From NCBI RefSeq assembly GCF_021129235.1, contig NZ_JAJOMA010000004.1:248001-312000 (forward strand): a DNA stretch of 64,000 nucleotides. The letters run 5' to 3'. The notes beneath the pieces are model-generated. The model made no database searches. It saw nothing but the letters and a program-made list of their open reading frames with translations, and had not been told where the DNA came from. The DNA is from Kineosporia mesophila. Its GTDB lineage: Bacteria > Actinomycetota > Actinomycetes > Actinomycetales > Kineosporiaceae. Made by a program: the position numbers and the translations under genes. Below, one piece after another: positions 1 through 11,263 of the stretch. Every line of letters begins with the position of its first letter. Position 1 is the stretch's first letter.

Positions 1-2
1 TT

Positions 3-488
3 TCACTCGATGATGTGGACCGCGGCCTCTTCGGCGCTCGCGGCCCCCTGGTCGATGCCCACGTCGGAGCCGATCAGGTCTTTCTCCTCGTCGGCGCCCA
101 GACCCTCGTCCGGGTCGACCAGCCGGCCCGCGCGACCCTGACCGACCTCCGCGTAGGAGAGTTCCTCGTCCTCGATGCGGTTGTTGTCCACCGAGTCGAC
201 GTTCTCGTCCGTCGGCGAGGCCTCCAGGTCGGAGGCCAGATTCGGGTCGGGCTCCTCCTGCGCGAGGCGCGCATCGAGGCTCTCGCCCTGCGCCTCCTCG
301 GCGTCGGTGGTGCCGAACCGGGTCATGCCCCGCGGCTTCTCCGGCGGAGAGTAACCCGCGTCGTAGACCTGCCCGTCGACGTCGTCGTCACCGAAGGCCT
401 GGTCCAGGTCGTAGGTATCGTCGGAACCGTCGGAAGACGGCTGGTACACCTCGTCCGAGTCGCCCGGCTCAGGGGTCGAATTACTCAT
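3..488 (-). CDS. DUF5709-like acidic protein
   Basis: This 161-residue protein is very acidic and rich in Asp, Glu, Ser and Ala, with no membrane segment or signal peptide. The N-terminal half has the pattern YQPSSDGSDDTYDLDQ followed by YDAGYSPPEKPRG, which I associate with the DUF5709 family of actinobacterial proteins of unknown function. The family recognition is from memory of this motif, not from a search. The protein is probably cytoplasmic and partly disordered. The TGA stop is only three bases from the window edge, so the gene is complete. It lies 57 bases below the nuclease gene on the same strand and could be transcribed alone. Confidence 0.65.
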   Translation of the reverse strand: MSNSTPEPGDSDEVYQPSSDGSDDTYDLDQAFGDDDVDGQVYDAGYSPPEKPRGMTRFGTTDAEEAQGESLDARLAQEEPDPNLASDLEASPTDENVDSVDNNRIEDEELSYAEVGQGRAGRLVDPDEGLGADEEKDLIGSDVGIDQGAASAEEAAVHIIE

Positions 489-545
489 GAAGGCGACCTT
501 GGCACTCTCGCGCCGAGGCCGCCATTCGTGAGCGTCCGAAGATCT

Positions 546-2420
<1,875 letters not shown>

Positions 2421-2497
2421 GGTCGAGGAGCCTAAGGGTCTTCTGTGCGTTCTGGCGTGAACAGCACGTGACGACTGACACCTGATCTGTCAGCGGG

Positions 2498-3367
2498 CTA
2501 CGGCAATGTACGTACTGATCGCGATTCCTGCGCCCGGGCCGCCAGTTCGTCGTCCGCGGGGTACCCGACCTCCTCCAGCACCAGCCCGTGCGGGGGCACC
2601 ACCGCGACGCGCGGGTCCCGACGTCCCTGCGTCAGCACCTGAGCCGGCCAGTCATCGGGCTTGCGCCCCTCCCCCACCGGCAGCACGGCGCCGACCAGGG
2701 CCCGCACCATCGAGTGGCAGAAGGCGTCGGCGAGCACCGTGGCCACGAGCAGACCCTGCTCGTCGCGATGCCACTCGTAGTTCAGCAGGGTGCGGATCGT
2801 GGTCGCGCCCTCGCGGTACTTGCAGAACGCGGCGAAGTCGTTGAGTCCGGCCAGGGTGCGGGCGGCCCGGGTCATGGCGACTTCGTCCAGAGGACGCCGG
2901 TGGCTCAGGACGTCGCGGCGGCGCAGCGGGGGTGGCCCGCTGGGGTGGTCGCTGATCCGGTAGGCGTAACGACGGTGGATCGCGGAGAAGCGGGCGTCGA
3001 AACCCACGGGGGCGATCGAGGCACCGTGCACCCGGATGTCACCCGGCAGGACACCCGCCAGCCGGGTCAGGACTGCCTGCTCCGGAGCTCGGTCGCTGCG
3101 GCCGGGCAACTGGTTCCAGGCGCTCATGGGCACGTCGGCGTGCGCTACCTGGCCGTTCGCGTGCACGCCGGCGTCGGTACGGCCGGCCACCGTGAGCTTC
3201 GGTGCGACTGGCAGGCGCAGGATCGTGCCCAGTCCCGCCGACAGGGTCCCCTCGACCGTGCGGCGGCCGGGCTGGGCGGCCCAGCCGCTGAAGTCCGTGC
3301 CGTCGTAACCCAGGTCCAGGCGAACTCTCACTGTGGACCGCGGGGGCTCAACAACGTCCAAAAGCAC
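2498..3367 (-). CDS. truA: tRNA pseudouridine(38-40) synthase TruA
   Basis: TruA converts uridines 38-40 of the tRNA anticodon arm to pseudouridine. The motif GRTDAGVHANGQVAH carries the catalytic Asp, and RVRLDLGYDGTDFSGWA opens the first domain. The reading frame is open back to 3715, but that part overlaps rplQ in another frame. I place the start at GTG 3367, preceded by AGAAAGAG at good spacing, which gives 289 residues. A second GTG at 3331 would also fit the family start. The gene is the last of the infA-rpmJ-rpsM-rpsK-rpoA-rplQ cluster, its usual actinobacterial place. Confidence 0.9.
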   Translation of the reverse strand: MLLDVVEPPRSTVRVRLDLGYDGTDFSGWAAQPGRRTVEGTLSAGLGTILRLPVAPKLTVAGRTDAGVHANGQVAHADVPMSAWNQLPGRSDRAPEQAVLTRLAGVLPGDIRVHGASIAPVGFDARFSAIHRRYAYRISDHPSGPPPLRRRDVLSHRRPLDEVAMTRAARTLAGLNDFAAFCKYREGATTIRTLLNYEWHRDEQGLLVATVLADAFCHSMVRALVGAVLPVGEGRKPDDWPAQVLTQGRRDPRVAVVPPHGLVLEEVGYPADDELAARAQESRSVRTLP

Positions 3368-3400
3368 TGGGCTCTTTCTGTTTCGGTGACCACAACGACG

Positions 3401-3437
3401 CGAGCCCGCCACCCCCGGGACGGGGATGACGGGCTCG
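3401..3437 (-). terminator. Hairpin between rplQ and truA
   Basis: CGAGCCCG at 3401-3408 pairs perfectly with CGGGCTCG at 3430-3437, and the loop holds C-rich and G-rich stretches that could extend pairing. It lies just below the rplQ stop and above the truA start. There is no U tract, so partial termination or an mRNA-stability element is as likely as full termination. Confidence 0.45.
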
Positions 3438-3449
3438 GCGGCGTGGAAC

Positions 3450-4097
3450 TTACTTCTTGCCGTCGACCGCGTCGTCGGCAGCCTCTTCGGCAACCTCGGC
3501 AGCAGCCTTGGCGTCCTTGGCCTCGTCGCTACCCGAAGCCTCGGCCTCGGCCGCAACGGCAGCGGTCTCGGACTGGGCCGCAGCGTCGACCGAACCCTCG
3601 GCGTCACCGTCGACCTTGGCGTTCTCGGCCTCGGTCGCGGTGTCCTCGGCGGCCTGCTCCGCGGCCACGGACTTGTTGCCACGGGCAGCGCGACCGGTGG
3701 CGGCCTCGGCCTCACGCACGGTCGACTGACCGGCGGTCAGCGGGTCCAGGACCAGCTCGATGACGACCATGGGGGCGTTGTCGCCCTTCCGGTTACCGAT
3801 CTTGGTGATCCGGGTGTAGCCACCCTTGCGCTCCGCCACGACCGGCGCGATCTCGGTGAAGAGCGTGTGCACGACGCCCTTGTCCGTGATCGTCTGCAGC
3901 ACCCGGCGGCGGGCCGCCAGGTCACCGCGCTTCGCGAAGGTGATCATGCGCTCAGCCAGGGGCTGCATGCGCTTGGCCTTCGTCTGCGTGGTGGTGATGG
4001 ACTTGTGCGTGAACAGCTGGGTCGCGAGGTTGGCGAGCATCAGCCGCTCGTGCGCGGGACCACCCCCGAGACGGGGACCCTTGGTGGGCGTGGGCAT
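3450..4097 (-). CDS. rplQ: 50S ribosomal protein L17 with long acidic tail
   Basis: L17 sits near the exit of the large-subunit peptide tunnel. Residues 1 to about 120 match the family ([24 protein letters not shown] at the start, then [16 protein letters not shown]-type sequence and VVIELVL). The remaining 95 residues are a low-complexity Ala/Glu/Asp/Ser tail, making the protein 215 residues against about 120-130 in most bacteria. Long tails of this type occur in other actinobacterial L17 proteins. The gene follows rpoA at 68 bases and precedes truA. Confidence 0.95.
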   Translation of the reverse strand: MPTPTKGPRLGGGPAHERLMLANLATQLFTHKSITTTQTKAKRMQPLAERMITFAKRGDLAARRRVLQTITDKGVVHTLFTEIAPVVAERKGGYTRITKIGNRKGDNAPMVVIELVLDPLTAGQSTVREAEAATGRAARGNKSVAAEQAAEDTATEAENAKVDGDAEGSVDAAAQSETAAVAAEAEASGSDEAKDAKAAAEVAEEAADDAVDGKK

Positions 4098-4165
4098 GTC
4101 TGTGACTCCTAGAGATGCACAACCCGGGCACGGGGGTTCGCGTCCCGCGCCGGGCTATGGGGTTG

Positions 4166-5182
4166 TCAGAGCTGCTCGTCCTCGGCGAACGACATGTCGT
4201 CGTCCGCTCCGAAGCTGTCGACGACGAGGGTGGGGTCGAACCCGGGCGGGCTGTCCTTGAGCGCCAGGTTCATACCGTGAAGCTTGGCCTTGACCTCGTC
4301 GATCGACTTGGCGCCGAAGTTGCGGATGTCGAGCAGGTCGGCCTCACTGCGCCCGACGAGTTCACCCACGGTGTGGATGCCCTCGCGCTTGAGACAGTTG
4401 TACGACCGGACCGTGAGGTCGAGCTCCTCGATCGGCAGCGCCAGATCGGCGGCCAGGGCGGCGTCCGACGGGGACGGGCCCATGTCGATGCCCTCGGCCT
4501 CGAGGTTGAGCTCACGGGCCAGACCGAACAGCTCGACCAGCGTCTTGCCGGCGCTCGCCATGGCGTCGCGCGGCTGCATCGACGGCTTGGTCTCGACGTC
4601 GACGATCAGCCGGTCGAAGTCGGTGCGCTGCTCGACCCGGGTCGCCTCGACCTTGTACGTGACCTTCAGCACCGGCGAGTAGATGGAGTCGATCGGGATC
4701 CGGCCGATCTCCTGCTCACCGGTCTTGTTCTGGTTGGCCGACACGTAGCCACGACCGCGCTCGACGGTCAGCTCGAGCTCGAGCTTGCCCTTGCCGTTCA
4801 GCGTGGCGATGTGCAGGTCGGGGTTGTGTACCTCGACACCGGCCGGCGGAGCGATGTCCGCGGCGGTGACCGTGCCCGGACCCTGCTTACGCAGGTACAT
4901 CACGATCGGCTCGTCGTGCTCCGAGGAGACGACCAGACGCTTGATGTTCAGGATGAGCTCGGTGACGTCTTCCTTGACACCGGGCACGGTGGTGAACTCG
5001 TGCAGCACACCGTCGATGCGGATGCTGGTGACCGACGCGCCCGGGATGCTCGAGAGCAGGGTGCGACGGAGCGAGTTCCCGAGGGTGTACCCGAACCCCG
5101 GCTCCAGCGGCTCGATGACGAACCGGGAGCGGTGCTCGGAGACCGCTTCCTCGGCGAGGATGGGGCGCTGTGCAATCAGCAC
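4166..5182 (-). CDS. rpoA: RNA polymerase subunit alpha
   Basis: The alpha subunit (338 residues) nucleates RNA polymerase assembly and contacts UP elements and activators. The N-terminal domain (about 1-235) contains [20 protein letters not shown], the dimerisation and beta-binding region. A flexible linker follows, then the C-terminal domain with [21 protein letters not shown] and [15 protein letters not shown], the helix-hairpin-helix that binds DNA. It starts with GTG. It follows rpsK directly, without an intervening rpsD. Confidence 0.97.
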   Translation of the reverse strand: MLIAQRPILAEEAVSEHRSRFVIEPLEPGFGYTLGNSLRRTLLSSIPGASVTSIRIDGVLHEFTTVPGVKEDVTELILNIKRLVVSSEHDEPIVMYLRKQGPGTVTAADIAPPAGVEVHNPDLHIATLNGKGKLELELTVERGRGYVSANQNKTGEQEIGRIPIDSIYSPVLKVTYKVEATRVEQRTDFDRLIVDVETKPSMQPRDAMASAGKTLVELFGLARELNLEAEGIDMGPSPSDAALAADLALPIEELDLTVRSYNCLKREGIHTVGELVGRSEADLLDIRNFGAKSIDEVKAKLHGMNLALKDSPPGFDPTLVVDSFGADDDMSFAEDEQL

Positions 5183-5277
5183 TGGTGTTTTCCCTTTCGC
5201 TACAGGCGACCGCTATATGACGCCTGCTGGGGGTGAGCCCGCCGGTCCTCTGTCCGACCGGCGGGCCGGGTGAAGCG

Positions 5278-5685
5278 TTAGACGCGACGACGCTTCGGCG
5301 GGCGGCAGCCGTTGTGCGGCGTCGGGGTGACGTCCTGGATCGAGCCGACCTCCAGGCCGGTGGCCTGGAGCGAGCGGATCGCGGTCTCGCGGCCCGAGCC
5401 CGGGCCCTTCACGAAGACGTCGACCTTGCGCATGCCGTGCTCCTGCGCGCGACGGGCAGCGGCCTCGGCGGCCATCTGCGCGGCGAACGGGGTCGACTTA
5501 CGCGAGCCCTTGAAGCCGACCTGGCCGGACGAGGCCCACGCGATGACGTTGCCCGTCGGGTCGGTGATCGAGACGATGGTGTTGTTGAACGTGCTCTTGA
5601 TGTGGGCGTGCCCGTGAGCGACGTTCTTCTTCTCCTTGCGACGCGGCTTGCGCGACGCAGCGGACTGGCGTGACTTGGGAGGCAT
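5278..5685 (-). CDS. rpsK: 30S ribosomal protein S11
   Basis: S11 (135 residues) lies on the small-subunit platform near the mRNA exit. The basic N-terminus [20 protein letters not shown] is followed by the conserved [18 protein letters not shown] and the C-terminal [15 protein letters not shown], both diagnostic. It sits between rpsM (66 bases upstream) and rpoA (95 bases downstream) on the minus strand and is probably cotranscribed with them. Confidence 0.97.
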   Translation of the reverse strand: MPPKSRQSAASRKPRRKEKKNVAHGHAHIKSTFNNTIVSITDPTGNVIAWASSGQVGFKGSRKSTPFAAQMAAEAAARRAQEHGMRKVDVFVKGPGSGRETAIRSLQATGLEVGSIQDVTPTPHNGCRPPKRRRV

Positions 5686-5751
5686 CTAAAAGCTACTTCC
5701 TGGGAGGTCGTCGGTCCGTACTCCGGACCCTTGGTGAGAGGGTGGAGCGGA

Positions 5752-6132
5752 CTACTTCTTGCCGGCCTTCTTCTTACCGGCCACAGTGCGCTTCGGGCCC
5801 TTGCGGGTACGAGCGTTCGTCTTGGTGCGCTGGCCGCGGACCGGCAGGCCGCGACGGTGACGCAGACCCTCGTAGCAACCGATCTCGACCTTGCGGCGGA
5901 TGTCGGCGGCAACCTCGCGGCGCAGGTCACCCTCGAGCTTGAAGTTGCCCTCGAGGTGGTCGCGCAGACGGACGAGGTCTTCCTCGCTCAGCTCACGCAC
6001 GCGCAGGTCGGCGCTCAGGCCGGTCGCGGCGAGGGTCTCCTTGGCGCGGGTCTTGCCGACGCCGAAGATGTAGGTGAGGGCGACCTCGAGACGCTTTTCG
6101 CGCGGGAGGTCGACTCCAACGAGACGTGCCAT
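5752..6132 (-). CDS. rpsM: 30S ribosomal protein S13
   Basis: S13 (126 residues) is in the head of the small subunit and touches P-site tRNA and the B1 bridges. The start [20 protein letters not shown] is typical, as is the basic tail [20 protein letters not shown] and the Lys-rich C-terminus. A 198-base gap separates it from rpmJ upstream. That gap carries a 21-nt motif found also upstream of rpsJ (see regulatory entries). Confidence 0.97.
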   Translation of the reverse strand: MARLVGVDLPREKRLEVALTYIFGVGKTRAKETLAATGLSADLRVRELSEEDLVRLRDHLEGNFKLEGDLRREVAADIRRKVEIGCYEGLRHRRGLPVRGQRTKTNARTRKGPKRTVAGKKKAGKK

Positions 6133-6236
6133 TGCAGGGGTTCTCTTCTCTGCTCATTACCAGGTGTGGAGCAGCGGCATTTCCCTGCGTTCAACTACCG
6201 CGAGGGTCCCCGGCCCAGTTGTCCGGGGGTGTCGTA

Positions 6237-6257
6237 CCCCGAGGTCGGGCGTGTCGC
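6237..6257 (-). promoter_or_regulatory. Ribosomal-leader motif, copy A (upstream of rpsM)
   Basis: The sense (minus) strand reads GCGACACGCCCGACCTCGGG plus one more G. The same 21 bases occur before rpsJ (20009-20029) and, with two changes, before rpsL (24832-24852). CCCG-N4-CGGG inside it could form a small hairpin. It lies 105 bases upstream of the rpsM start. The repetition is visible in the sequence; a role in leader RNA control or antitermination is inference. Confidence 0.6.
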
Positions 6258-6330
6258 CCTGCACCTCAGAGACGTGCGCTGCTGTTTTACTCAGATCCTG
6301 CGATGGTGCGGTGGTTCTGCGGGGCTTGGA

Positions 6331-6444
6331 TCAGCCCTGACGCTGCTTGTGGCGCACGTTGTCGCAGATCACCATGACCCGGCCGTTACGGCGGATCACT
6401 CGGCACTTGTCGCAGATCTTCTTGACGCTCGGCTTGACCTTCAT
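6331..6444 (-). CDS. rpmJ: 50S ribosomal protein L36, zinc-binding form
   Basis: L36 is a 37-residue protein of the large subunit. CDKC near residue 11, a single Cys about fifteen residues on (VICDN) and NVRHKQRQG give the Cys3-His zinc ribbon of the C+ form. The frame continues upstream, but the ATG at 6444 (MKVKPSVKK) matches the family start. It follows infA by 49 bases. Confidence 0.96.
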   Translation of the reverse strand: MKVKPSVKKICDKCRVIRRNGRVMVICDNVRHKQRQG

Positions 6445-6493
6445 CGTGGCTTCCGGGAGTGGCTGATGGAGCAGGGCATGGGCTGCGGAGATG

Positions 6494-6715
6494 TCACTTG
6501 TAGCGGTAGACGATGCGCCCACGGGAAAGGTCGTACGGGCTCAGCTCGACCACCACCCGGTCTTCCGGAAGGATCCGGATGTAGTGCTGGCGCATCTTGC
6601 CGGAGATGTGCGCGAGTACCTTGTGCCCGTTGGAAAGCTCCACGCGGAACATGGCATTCGGCAGCGCCTCCACCACGCTGCCTTCGATCTCGATGACACC
6701 GTCTTTCTTCGGCAT
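6494..6715 (-). CDS. infA: Translation initiation factor IF-1
   Basis: IF-1 binds the ribosomal A site during initiation. The 73 residues [16 protein letters not shown] through GRIVYRYK form one OB-fold (S1-type) domain with the family motif [19 protein letters not shown]. The reading frame is open 20 codons further up, but the ATG at 6715 gives the standard length. It heads the infA-rpmJ-rpsM cluster, 220 bases below map. Confidence 0.97.
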   Translation of the reverse strand: MPKKDGVIEIEGSVVEALPNAMFRVELSNGHKVLAHISGKMRQHYIRILPEDRVVVELSPYDLSRGRIVYRYK

Positions 6716-6898
6716 GTCCTCCGCTTTTCCTGTCGATCGTTCATCGCGGCGCCCGGCCGCTACCCGACCCTCCAACTACAGGGACCGGAACGATCAGGCG
6801 TTTCATCAGACGGCTCAGACTGACGTCTAGAGGCTGTCTCAGGCCGTCATCGGGTGTTTCCGGACGACGAAGAAATTCAGCACATGAGCCGACGTAAA

Positions 6899-6928
6899 AG
6901 TCTACGCCATACCATGGTGGACGGCGAA
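6899..6928 (-). promoter_or_regulatory. Weak promoter candidate for infA
   Basis: On the minus strand TTCGCC (6923-6928) and TAGACT (6899-6904) are 18 bases apart in the 220-base map-infA spacer. The -10 context GCGTAGACT also occurs upstream of tRNA-Trp. The -35 match is poor, so this is tentative. Confidence 0.3.
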
Positions 6929-6935
6929 ATCGAGC

Positions 6936-7784
6936 CTAGGCCGAGGTGGCCAGGGAAGAGACCGGGGCGCCCAGTTCGGTCAGTTTCGAGACCCCGCCGT
7001 CGTGGGCCGTGAGCACCCAGAGACCGTCTTCGAGCAGAGCCACCGAGTGCTCCCAGTGAGCGGCGTTCCCGCCGTCCACCGTTGCCACGGTCCACTCGTC
7101 GGAGAGCACCCGGGTGTCCGGGTTGCCGGCGGTCAGCATCGGCTCGATGGCCAGGCAGATGCCGGCCCTGAGCTTCGGGCCGCGGTCGCGGGTGCGGTAG
7201 TTCAGCACGTGCGGGGCCTGGTGCATCTCGGTGCCGATGCCGTGGCCACCGTAGTCCTCGACCAGGCCGAAACGGTCACCGACGAAGTCCTCGACCGCCA
7301 CACCGATGGCGTTGAGGCGCTCCCCCGCGACGATGGCCGCGATCCCGCGCCACATCGATTCCTCAGTGGTGTCGATCAGGTCCTGGTCGGTCTTGGCCAG
7401 TTCCGGGTCCCGCTCGCTGTCACCGGGCACCACCGCGGTGAAGGCCGAGTCGCCGTGCCAGCCGGCCAGGATGGCGCCGCAGTCGACGCTCACCACGTCG
7501 CCCGCCCTGAGCACCTTGCTGCCCGGGATGCCGTGCACGACCTCGTCGTTCACCGAAACGCAGAGGGTGGCGGGGTAGGGCGGACGGCCGTAGTTCAGGA
7601 ACGACGGCGTCGCGCCCCGCCCGACGATCAGCTCGTTCGCGACCCGGTCCAGGTCACCTGTCGTCAGCCCCGGGGCCAGTGCAGCACGCACGGCCTGAAG
7701 GGCGTCGGCGACAATCAGCCCGGCGGCCCGCATGAGGCGGACCTGATCGGGCGTCTTGTACTGGATCCGGTCGCGACCGAGCAT
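6936..7784 (-). CDS. map: Methionine aminopeptidase, type I
   Basis: The enzyme removes initiator Met from nascent proteins with a two-metal centre. The ligands are visible in order: VSVDCG and HGDSAF (two Asp), GHGIGTEMH (His), AIEPML (Glu) and HWEHSVAL (Glu). At 282 residues it is a little longer than the E. coli enzyme. It follows adk by 22 bases, the classical secY-adk-map order, so it couples to the secretion and ribosome operon. Confidence 0.95.
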   Translation of the reverse strand: MLGRDRIQYKTPDQVRLMRAAGLIVADALQAVRAALAPGLTTGDLDRVANELIVGRGATPSFLNYGRPPYPATLCVSVNDEVVHGIPGSKVLRAGDVVSVDCGAILAGWHGDSAFTAVVPGDSERDPELAKTDQDLIDTTEESMWRGIAAIVAGERLNAIGVAVEDFVGDRFGLVEDYGGHGIGTEMHQAPHVLNYRTRDRGPKLRAGICLAIEPMLTAGNPDTRVLSDEWTVATVDGGNAAHWEHSVALLEDGLWVLTAHDGGVSKLTELGAPVSSLATSA

Positions 7785-7806
7785 TCTTGGTTCTCTCTTG
7801 GTTGGT

Positions 7807-8379
7807 TCAGGCTGCGAAGTCGTCGCAGGCGGCCAGGAGCCGGCTGGTCACGTCGCTGATGTCGCCCATCCCGTCGACCCGCAGCAGCAGGTTGCGGTCC
7901 GAGTAGATGTGCACGAGCGGAGCGGTCTGCTCGGTGTAGACCTCGAGGCGGTGCCGGATGACGTCTTCCGTGTCGTCCGGGCGGCCCTCGATCTCGGCCC
8001 GCTTGAGCAGGCGATCCACCACTTCGTCCATGTCCACGGTCAGCTCGAGCACGGCGTCCAGCTTCGTGCTGGACGTCGCGATCATCGAGTCGAGCTCGTC
8101 GACCTGCGCCGCGGTACGCGGGTAACCATCCAGGAGGAACCCGACAGCGGCATCCTCCTCGAGGAGACGGTTGCGCACCATCTCGTTCGTCACCTCGTCC
8201 GGCACGTACTTGCCGGACTTCATGATCTCCTCGACCTGCTTGCCCAGCGGCGTTCCGTCCGTGACGTTCTGCCGGAAGATGTCACCGGTCGAGATCGCCG
8301 GGATGCCGAAGTGGGCGGCGACCTTCTTGGCCTGTGTGCCCTTTCCAGCGCCGGGTGGACCGAGGATCACAAGCCTCAT
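7807..8379 (-). CDS. adk: Adenylate kinase
   Basis: Adenylate kinase interconverts ATP and AMP with two ADP. The P-loop LGPPGAGKGTQA is at residues 6-17, the AMP-binding region ISTGDIFR follows, and LLDGYPRT marks the NMP site. The length of 190 residues and the lack of a Cys-containing lid fit the short-lid form common in actinobacteria. I use the ATG at 8379 (MRLVILGPP) instead of the ATG 11 codons earlier. It starts 13 bases below the secY stop. Confidence 0.95.
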   Translation of the reverse strand: MRLVILGPPGAGKGTQAKKVAAHFGIPAISTGDIFRQNVTDGTPLGKQVEEIMKSGKYVPDEVTNEMVRNRLLEEDAAVGFLLDGYPRTAAQVDELDSMIATSSTKLDAVLELTVDMDEVVDRLLKRAEIEGRPDDTEDVIRHRLEVYTEQTAPLVHIYSDRNLLLRVDGMGDISDVTSRLLAACDDFAA

Positions 8380-8392
8380 CGACGCACCGCTC

Positions 8393-9703
8393 TCATCGCA
8401 GGAACCCTTCATAGTGACGCTGCTGCAGCTGGGACTCGATCTGCTTGACCGTTTCCAGACCCACTCCGACGACGATGAGGATGCTCGTACCGCCGAAGGG
8501 GAAGTTCTGATTCGCGTCGACCAGGATCAACGCGATCAGAGGGATCAATGCCACCATGCCGAGGTACAGAGCACCAGCAAGAGTAATGCGACTCAGAACA
8601 TATTCGAGGTAGTCGGCCGTCGGTCGTCCCGCGCGGATTCCGGGGATGAAGCCGCCGTACTTCTTCATGTTCTCGGCGACCTCGTCCGGGTTGAACGTGA
8701 TCGCCACGTAGAAGTACGTGAAGAAGAGAATCAGCGCGAAGTACAGCGCGATGTAGATCGGGTGGTCACCCTTCACCAGGTTGTCCCGGATCCAGACGAC
8801 CCAGCCGGCGGTGCTGTTCTGCCCCTGGAACTGGGCGATCAGGGCCGGTAGGTACAGCAGCGACGAAGCGAAGATGACCGGGATGACACCCGCCATGTTC
8901 ACCTTGATCGGGATGTATGTCGTCGTGCCGCCGTACGCCCGCCGGCCGACCTGCCGCTTGGCGTACTGCACCGGGATCCGGCGCTGGCTCTGCTCGACGA
9001 AGATGACCGCCGCCATGATCAGCAGGCCGAGACCGATCACGATGAAGAAGGTGTTGAAGCCGCGCTGCGTCTTGATCGACCAGAGCGAGCCGGGGAACGC
9101 CGACGCGATCGAGGTGAAGATCAGCAACGACATACCGTTGCCGATGCCCTTCTCGGTGACGAGCTCACCCAGCCACATGATGAAGCCGGTACCCGCCGTC
9201 ATGGTCAGAACCATGACGCCGAGGGTGAAGAGGTCGTCGTTCGGGATCAGCGTCTCGGTGCAGTTGGTGAAGAGGCCACCCTGCTGACGGGAGATCGCCA
9301 CGAAGGTGGTCGACTGCAGCACCGCGAGACCGATGGTCAGATATCGCGTGTACTGGGTCAGTTTGGCGGTGCCCGACTGACCTTCCTCCTTCAGCGCTTC
9401 GAACCGCGGAATGACCACGGTGAGCAGCTGGATGATGATCGAGGCCGTGATGTACGGCATGATCCCGAGCGCGAAGATCGACAGCTGCAGCAACGCACCA
9501 CCGCTGAACAGGTTCACCAGCTCGTAGAGGCCGGACGAGCTGCTGTTGCTCGCGAGGTCCACACAGCGCCGTACGGCCGCGTAGTCGACGCCGGGGGTCG
9601 GGATGTACGACCCCAGACGGAAGAGCGCCATGATCGCTACGGTGAAGAAGATCTTGCGCCGCAGATCAGGGGTTCGAAACGCCCGGAAGAACGCGGTGAG
9701 CAC
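8393..9703 (-). CDS. secY: Protein translocase subunit SecY
   Basis: SecY (436 residues) forms the protein-conducting channel with SecE. Ten hydrophobic segments can be traced, beginning IFFTVAIMALFRLGSYIPTPGVD, and RVIPVQYAKRQ-type and GIRAGRPTADYLE loops are typical. I choose the GTG at 9703 (VLTAFFRAFRTPDLR) because AGGAGG lies six bases before it. A frame extending 39 codons upstream has no such signal. It is in the spc operon between rplO and adk. Confidence 0.95.
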   Translation of the reverse strand: MLTAFFRAFRTPDLRRKIFFTVAIMALFRLGSYIPTPGVDYAAVRRCVDLASNSSSSGLYELVNLFSGGALLQLSIFALGIMPYITASIIIQLLTVVIPRFEALKEEGQSGTAKLTQYTRYLTIGLAVLQSTTFVAISRQQGGLFTNCTETLIPNDDLFTLGVMVLTMTAGTGFIMWLGELVTEKGIGNGMSLLIFTSIASAFPGSLWSIKTQRGFNTFFIVIGLGLLIMAAVIFVEQSQRRIPVQYAKRQVGRRAYGGTTTYIPIKVNMAGVIPVIFASSLLYLPALIAQFQGQNSTAGWVVWIRDNLVKGDHPIYIALYFALILFFTYFYVAITFNPDEVAENMKKYGGFIPGIRAGRPTADYLEYVLSRITLAGALYLGMVALIPLIALILVDANQNFPFGGTSILIVVGVGLETVKQIESQLQQRHYEGFLR

Positions 9704-9842
9704 GCAAAACCTCCTGCGCGCTGCCCAACACAGGGCAGCTCGTCGTGACGGGCCATTGGATTGGGCCGTTGGTGCGCCCGACAGATCGGCTGTGAGCCAC
9801 CTGGGCCCGCCGATCTGCAAGACGCCGGTCGTGTGACCTTAA

Positions 9843-9881
9843 CACCCCGGCGACTCCCATATTTCGGGAGTCACCGGGGTG
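9843..9881 (-). terminator. Strong hairpin between rplO and secY
   Basis: CACCCCGG-C-GACTCCC pairs with GGGAGTC-A-CCGGGGTG around a seven-base loop: a stem of about 15 pairs with one mismatch. It lies 28 bases below the rplO stop and 140 bases above the secY start. On the minus strand TTAAGG follows, not a long U tract. It may reduce readthrough from ribosomal genes into secY-adk-map. Confidence 0.6.
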
Positions 9882-9908
9882 TCAGAAATCGAGCTGGTCG
9901 AGCAGGTG

Positions 9909-10373
9909 CTACAGCTCGGTGGCGCTGCCACCGGCAGCAGCGAGCTTCTCCTTGGCGCTGGCGGAGAACTTGTTCGCGGTCACGTTGATCGCGACCGAGA
10001 TCTCGCCGTCACCCAGAACCTTGACCAGGTGGCCCTCACGGACTGCACCCTTGGCCACCAGGTCCTCGACGGAGACGCTGCCGCCGTCGGGGAACAGGGA
10101 GCTGAGCTTGTCCAGGTTGACGACCTGGTACTCGGTCCGGAACGGGTTCTTGAACCCACGCAGCTTCGGGAGCCGCATGTGGAGGGGCATCTGCCCACCC
10201 TCGAACCGGGCCGGAACCTGGTAACGGGCCTTCGTACCCTTGGTACCGCGACCCGCCGTCTTACCGCGCTTGCCGCCTTCACCGCGACCGACCCGGATCT
10301 TGGCCGTCTTGGCCCCGGGGGCCGGGCGCAGGTGATGCACCTTCAGCGCGTGCTCGCGCTGGCCTTCTGCCAT
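9909..10373 (-). CDS. rplO: 50S ribosomal protein L15
   Basis: L15 (154 residues) helps fold 23S rRNA during assembly. The Gly/Lys/Arg-rich N-terminal tail [20 protein letters not shown] and [17 protein letters not shown] is diagnostic, followed by [11 protein letters not shown]. The start codon comes one base after the rpmD stop, so translation is probably coupled. A strong hairpin follows before secY. Confidence 0.96.
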   Translation of the reverse strand: MAEGQREHALKVHHLRPAPGAKTAKIRVGRGEGGKRGKTAGRGTKGTKARYQVPARFEGGQMPLHMRLPKLRGFKNPFRTEYQVVNLDKLSSLFPDGGSVSVEDLVAKGAVREGHLVKVLGDGEISVAINVTANKFSASAKEKLAAAGGSATEL

Positions 10374-10374
10374 C

Positions 10375-10557
10375 TCAGTCCACCTCCTCGACGGTGACGA
10401 GATGCCGCACCGTGTTGACCATCCCGCGAATCTCGGGACGGTCTTCCTTGATCACAGTGTGGCCGATCCGCTTCAGGCCGAGCGAACGCAGCGATTCGCG
10501 CTGGTTCTGCTTGCCGCCGATCTTCGACTTGATCTGAGTGACCTTCAGCTGAGCCAT
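10375..10557 (-). CDS. rpmD: 50S ribosomal protein L30
   Basis: L30 has 60 residues here, the normal bacterial size: [20 protein letters not shown] through HLVTVEEVD with the conserved [14 protein letters not shown]. The ATG at 10557 overlaps the rpsE stop as TGATG, and the long open frame above it is not coding. It precedes rplO by one base. Confidence 0.96.
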   Translation of the reverse strand: MAQLKVTQIKSKIGGKQNQRESLRSLGLKRIGHTVIKEDRPEIRGMVNTVRHLVTVEEVD

Positions 10558-11216
10558 CAGCCGGCCACCCCCGCGGCCCGGGCGCGCAGCATGGCGACCG
10601 GGGCGACGTCCTCGAGGGGCAGACCACGACGGGCCGCAACCTCTTCCGGACGCTCGAGACCACGCAGCGCGGCAACGGTCGCGTGAACGACGTTGATCGC
10701 GTTGTCCGAGCCGAGCGACTTGCTCAGCACGTCGTGGATACCGGCGCACTCCAGCACGGCGCGCACCGGACCACCGGCGATAACGCCGGTACCCGGAGAC
10801 GCCGGCATGAGCAGCACGACGCCGGCCGCTTCCTCACCCTGGATCCGGTGAGGAATCGTGCCCTGGATACGCGGAACCTTGAAGAAGGCCTTCTTCGCCT
10901 CTTCAACGCCCTTCGCGATCGCGGCGGGTACTTCCTTGGCCTTGCCGTAACCGACGCCGACCGTGCCGTCGCCGTCACCGACGACGACCAGGGCGGTGAA
11001 GCTGAAGCGACGACCACCCTTCACGACCTTGGCAACCCGGTTGATCGCGACGACGCGCTCGACGAACTGGTTCTTGTCCTGGCCGCCGTCACGACCACCA
11101 CGGTTGTCGCGGTCACGGCCGCCCCGGCGACCGCCGCCGCCGCTGTTCTCGCCGCCGCTGCTCGGCCCGCCGGAGTTGGTGTTACCCCCGGGCCCGCGAC
11201 GCTGAGGTCCAGCCAT
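10557..11216 (-). CDS. rpsE: 30S ribosomal protein S5 with Gly/Arg-rich N-tail
   Basis: S5 shapes the mRNA entry tunnel and decoding accuracy. The first 48 residues are a Gly-, Arg- and Ser-rich tail with RGG repeats. The S5 double-stranded-RNA-like domain starts at [19 protein letters not shown], and [20 protein letters not shown] and [15 protein letters not shown] follow. The total of 219 residues exceeds the E. coli length by about 50 because of the tail. AAGGA precedes the ATG. The stop overlaps the rpmD start. Confidence 0.96.
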   Translation of the reverse strand: MAGPQRRGPGGNTNSGGPSSGGENSGGGGRRGGRDRDNRGGRDGGQDKNQFVERVVAINRVAKVVKGGRRFSFTALVVVGDGDGTVGVGYGKAKEVPAAIAKGVEEAKKAFFKVPRIQGTIPHRIQGEEAAGVVLLMPASPGTGVIAGGPVRAVLECAGIHDVLSKSLGSDNAINVVHATVAALRGLERPEEVAARRGLPLEDVAPVAMLRARAAGVAG

Positions 11217-11263
11217 CAGACGTTCCTTCTCTCTCGCTTCGTAAAGGTCAGCGTGCGCATGGG

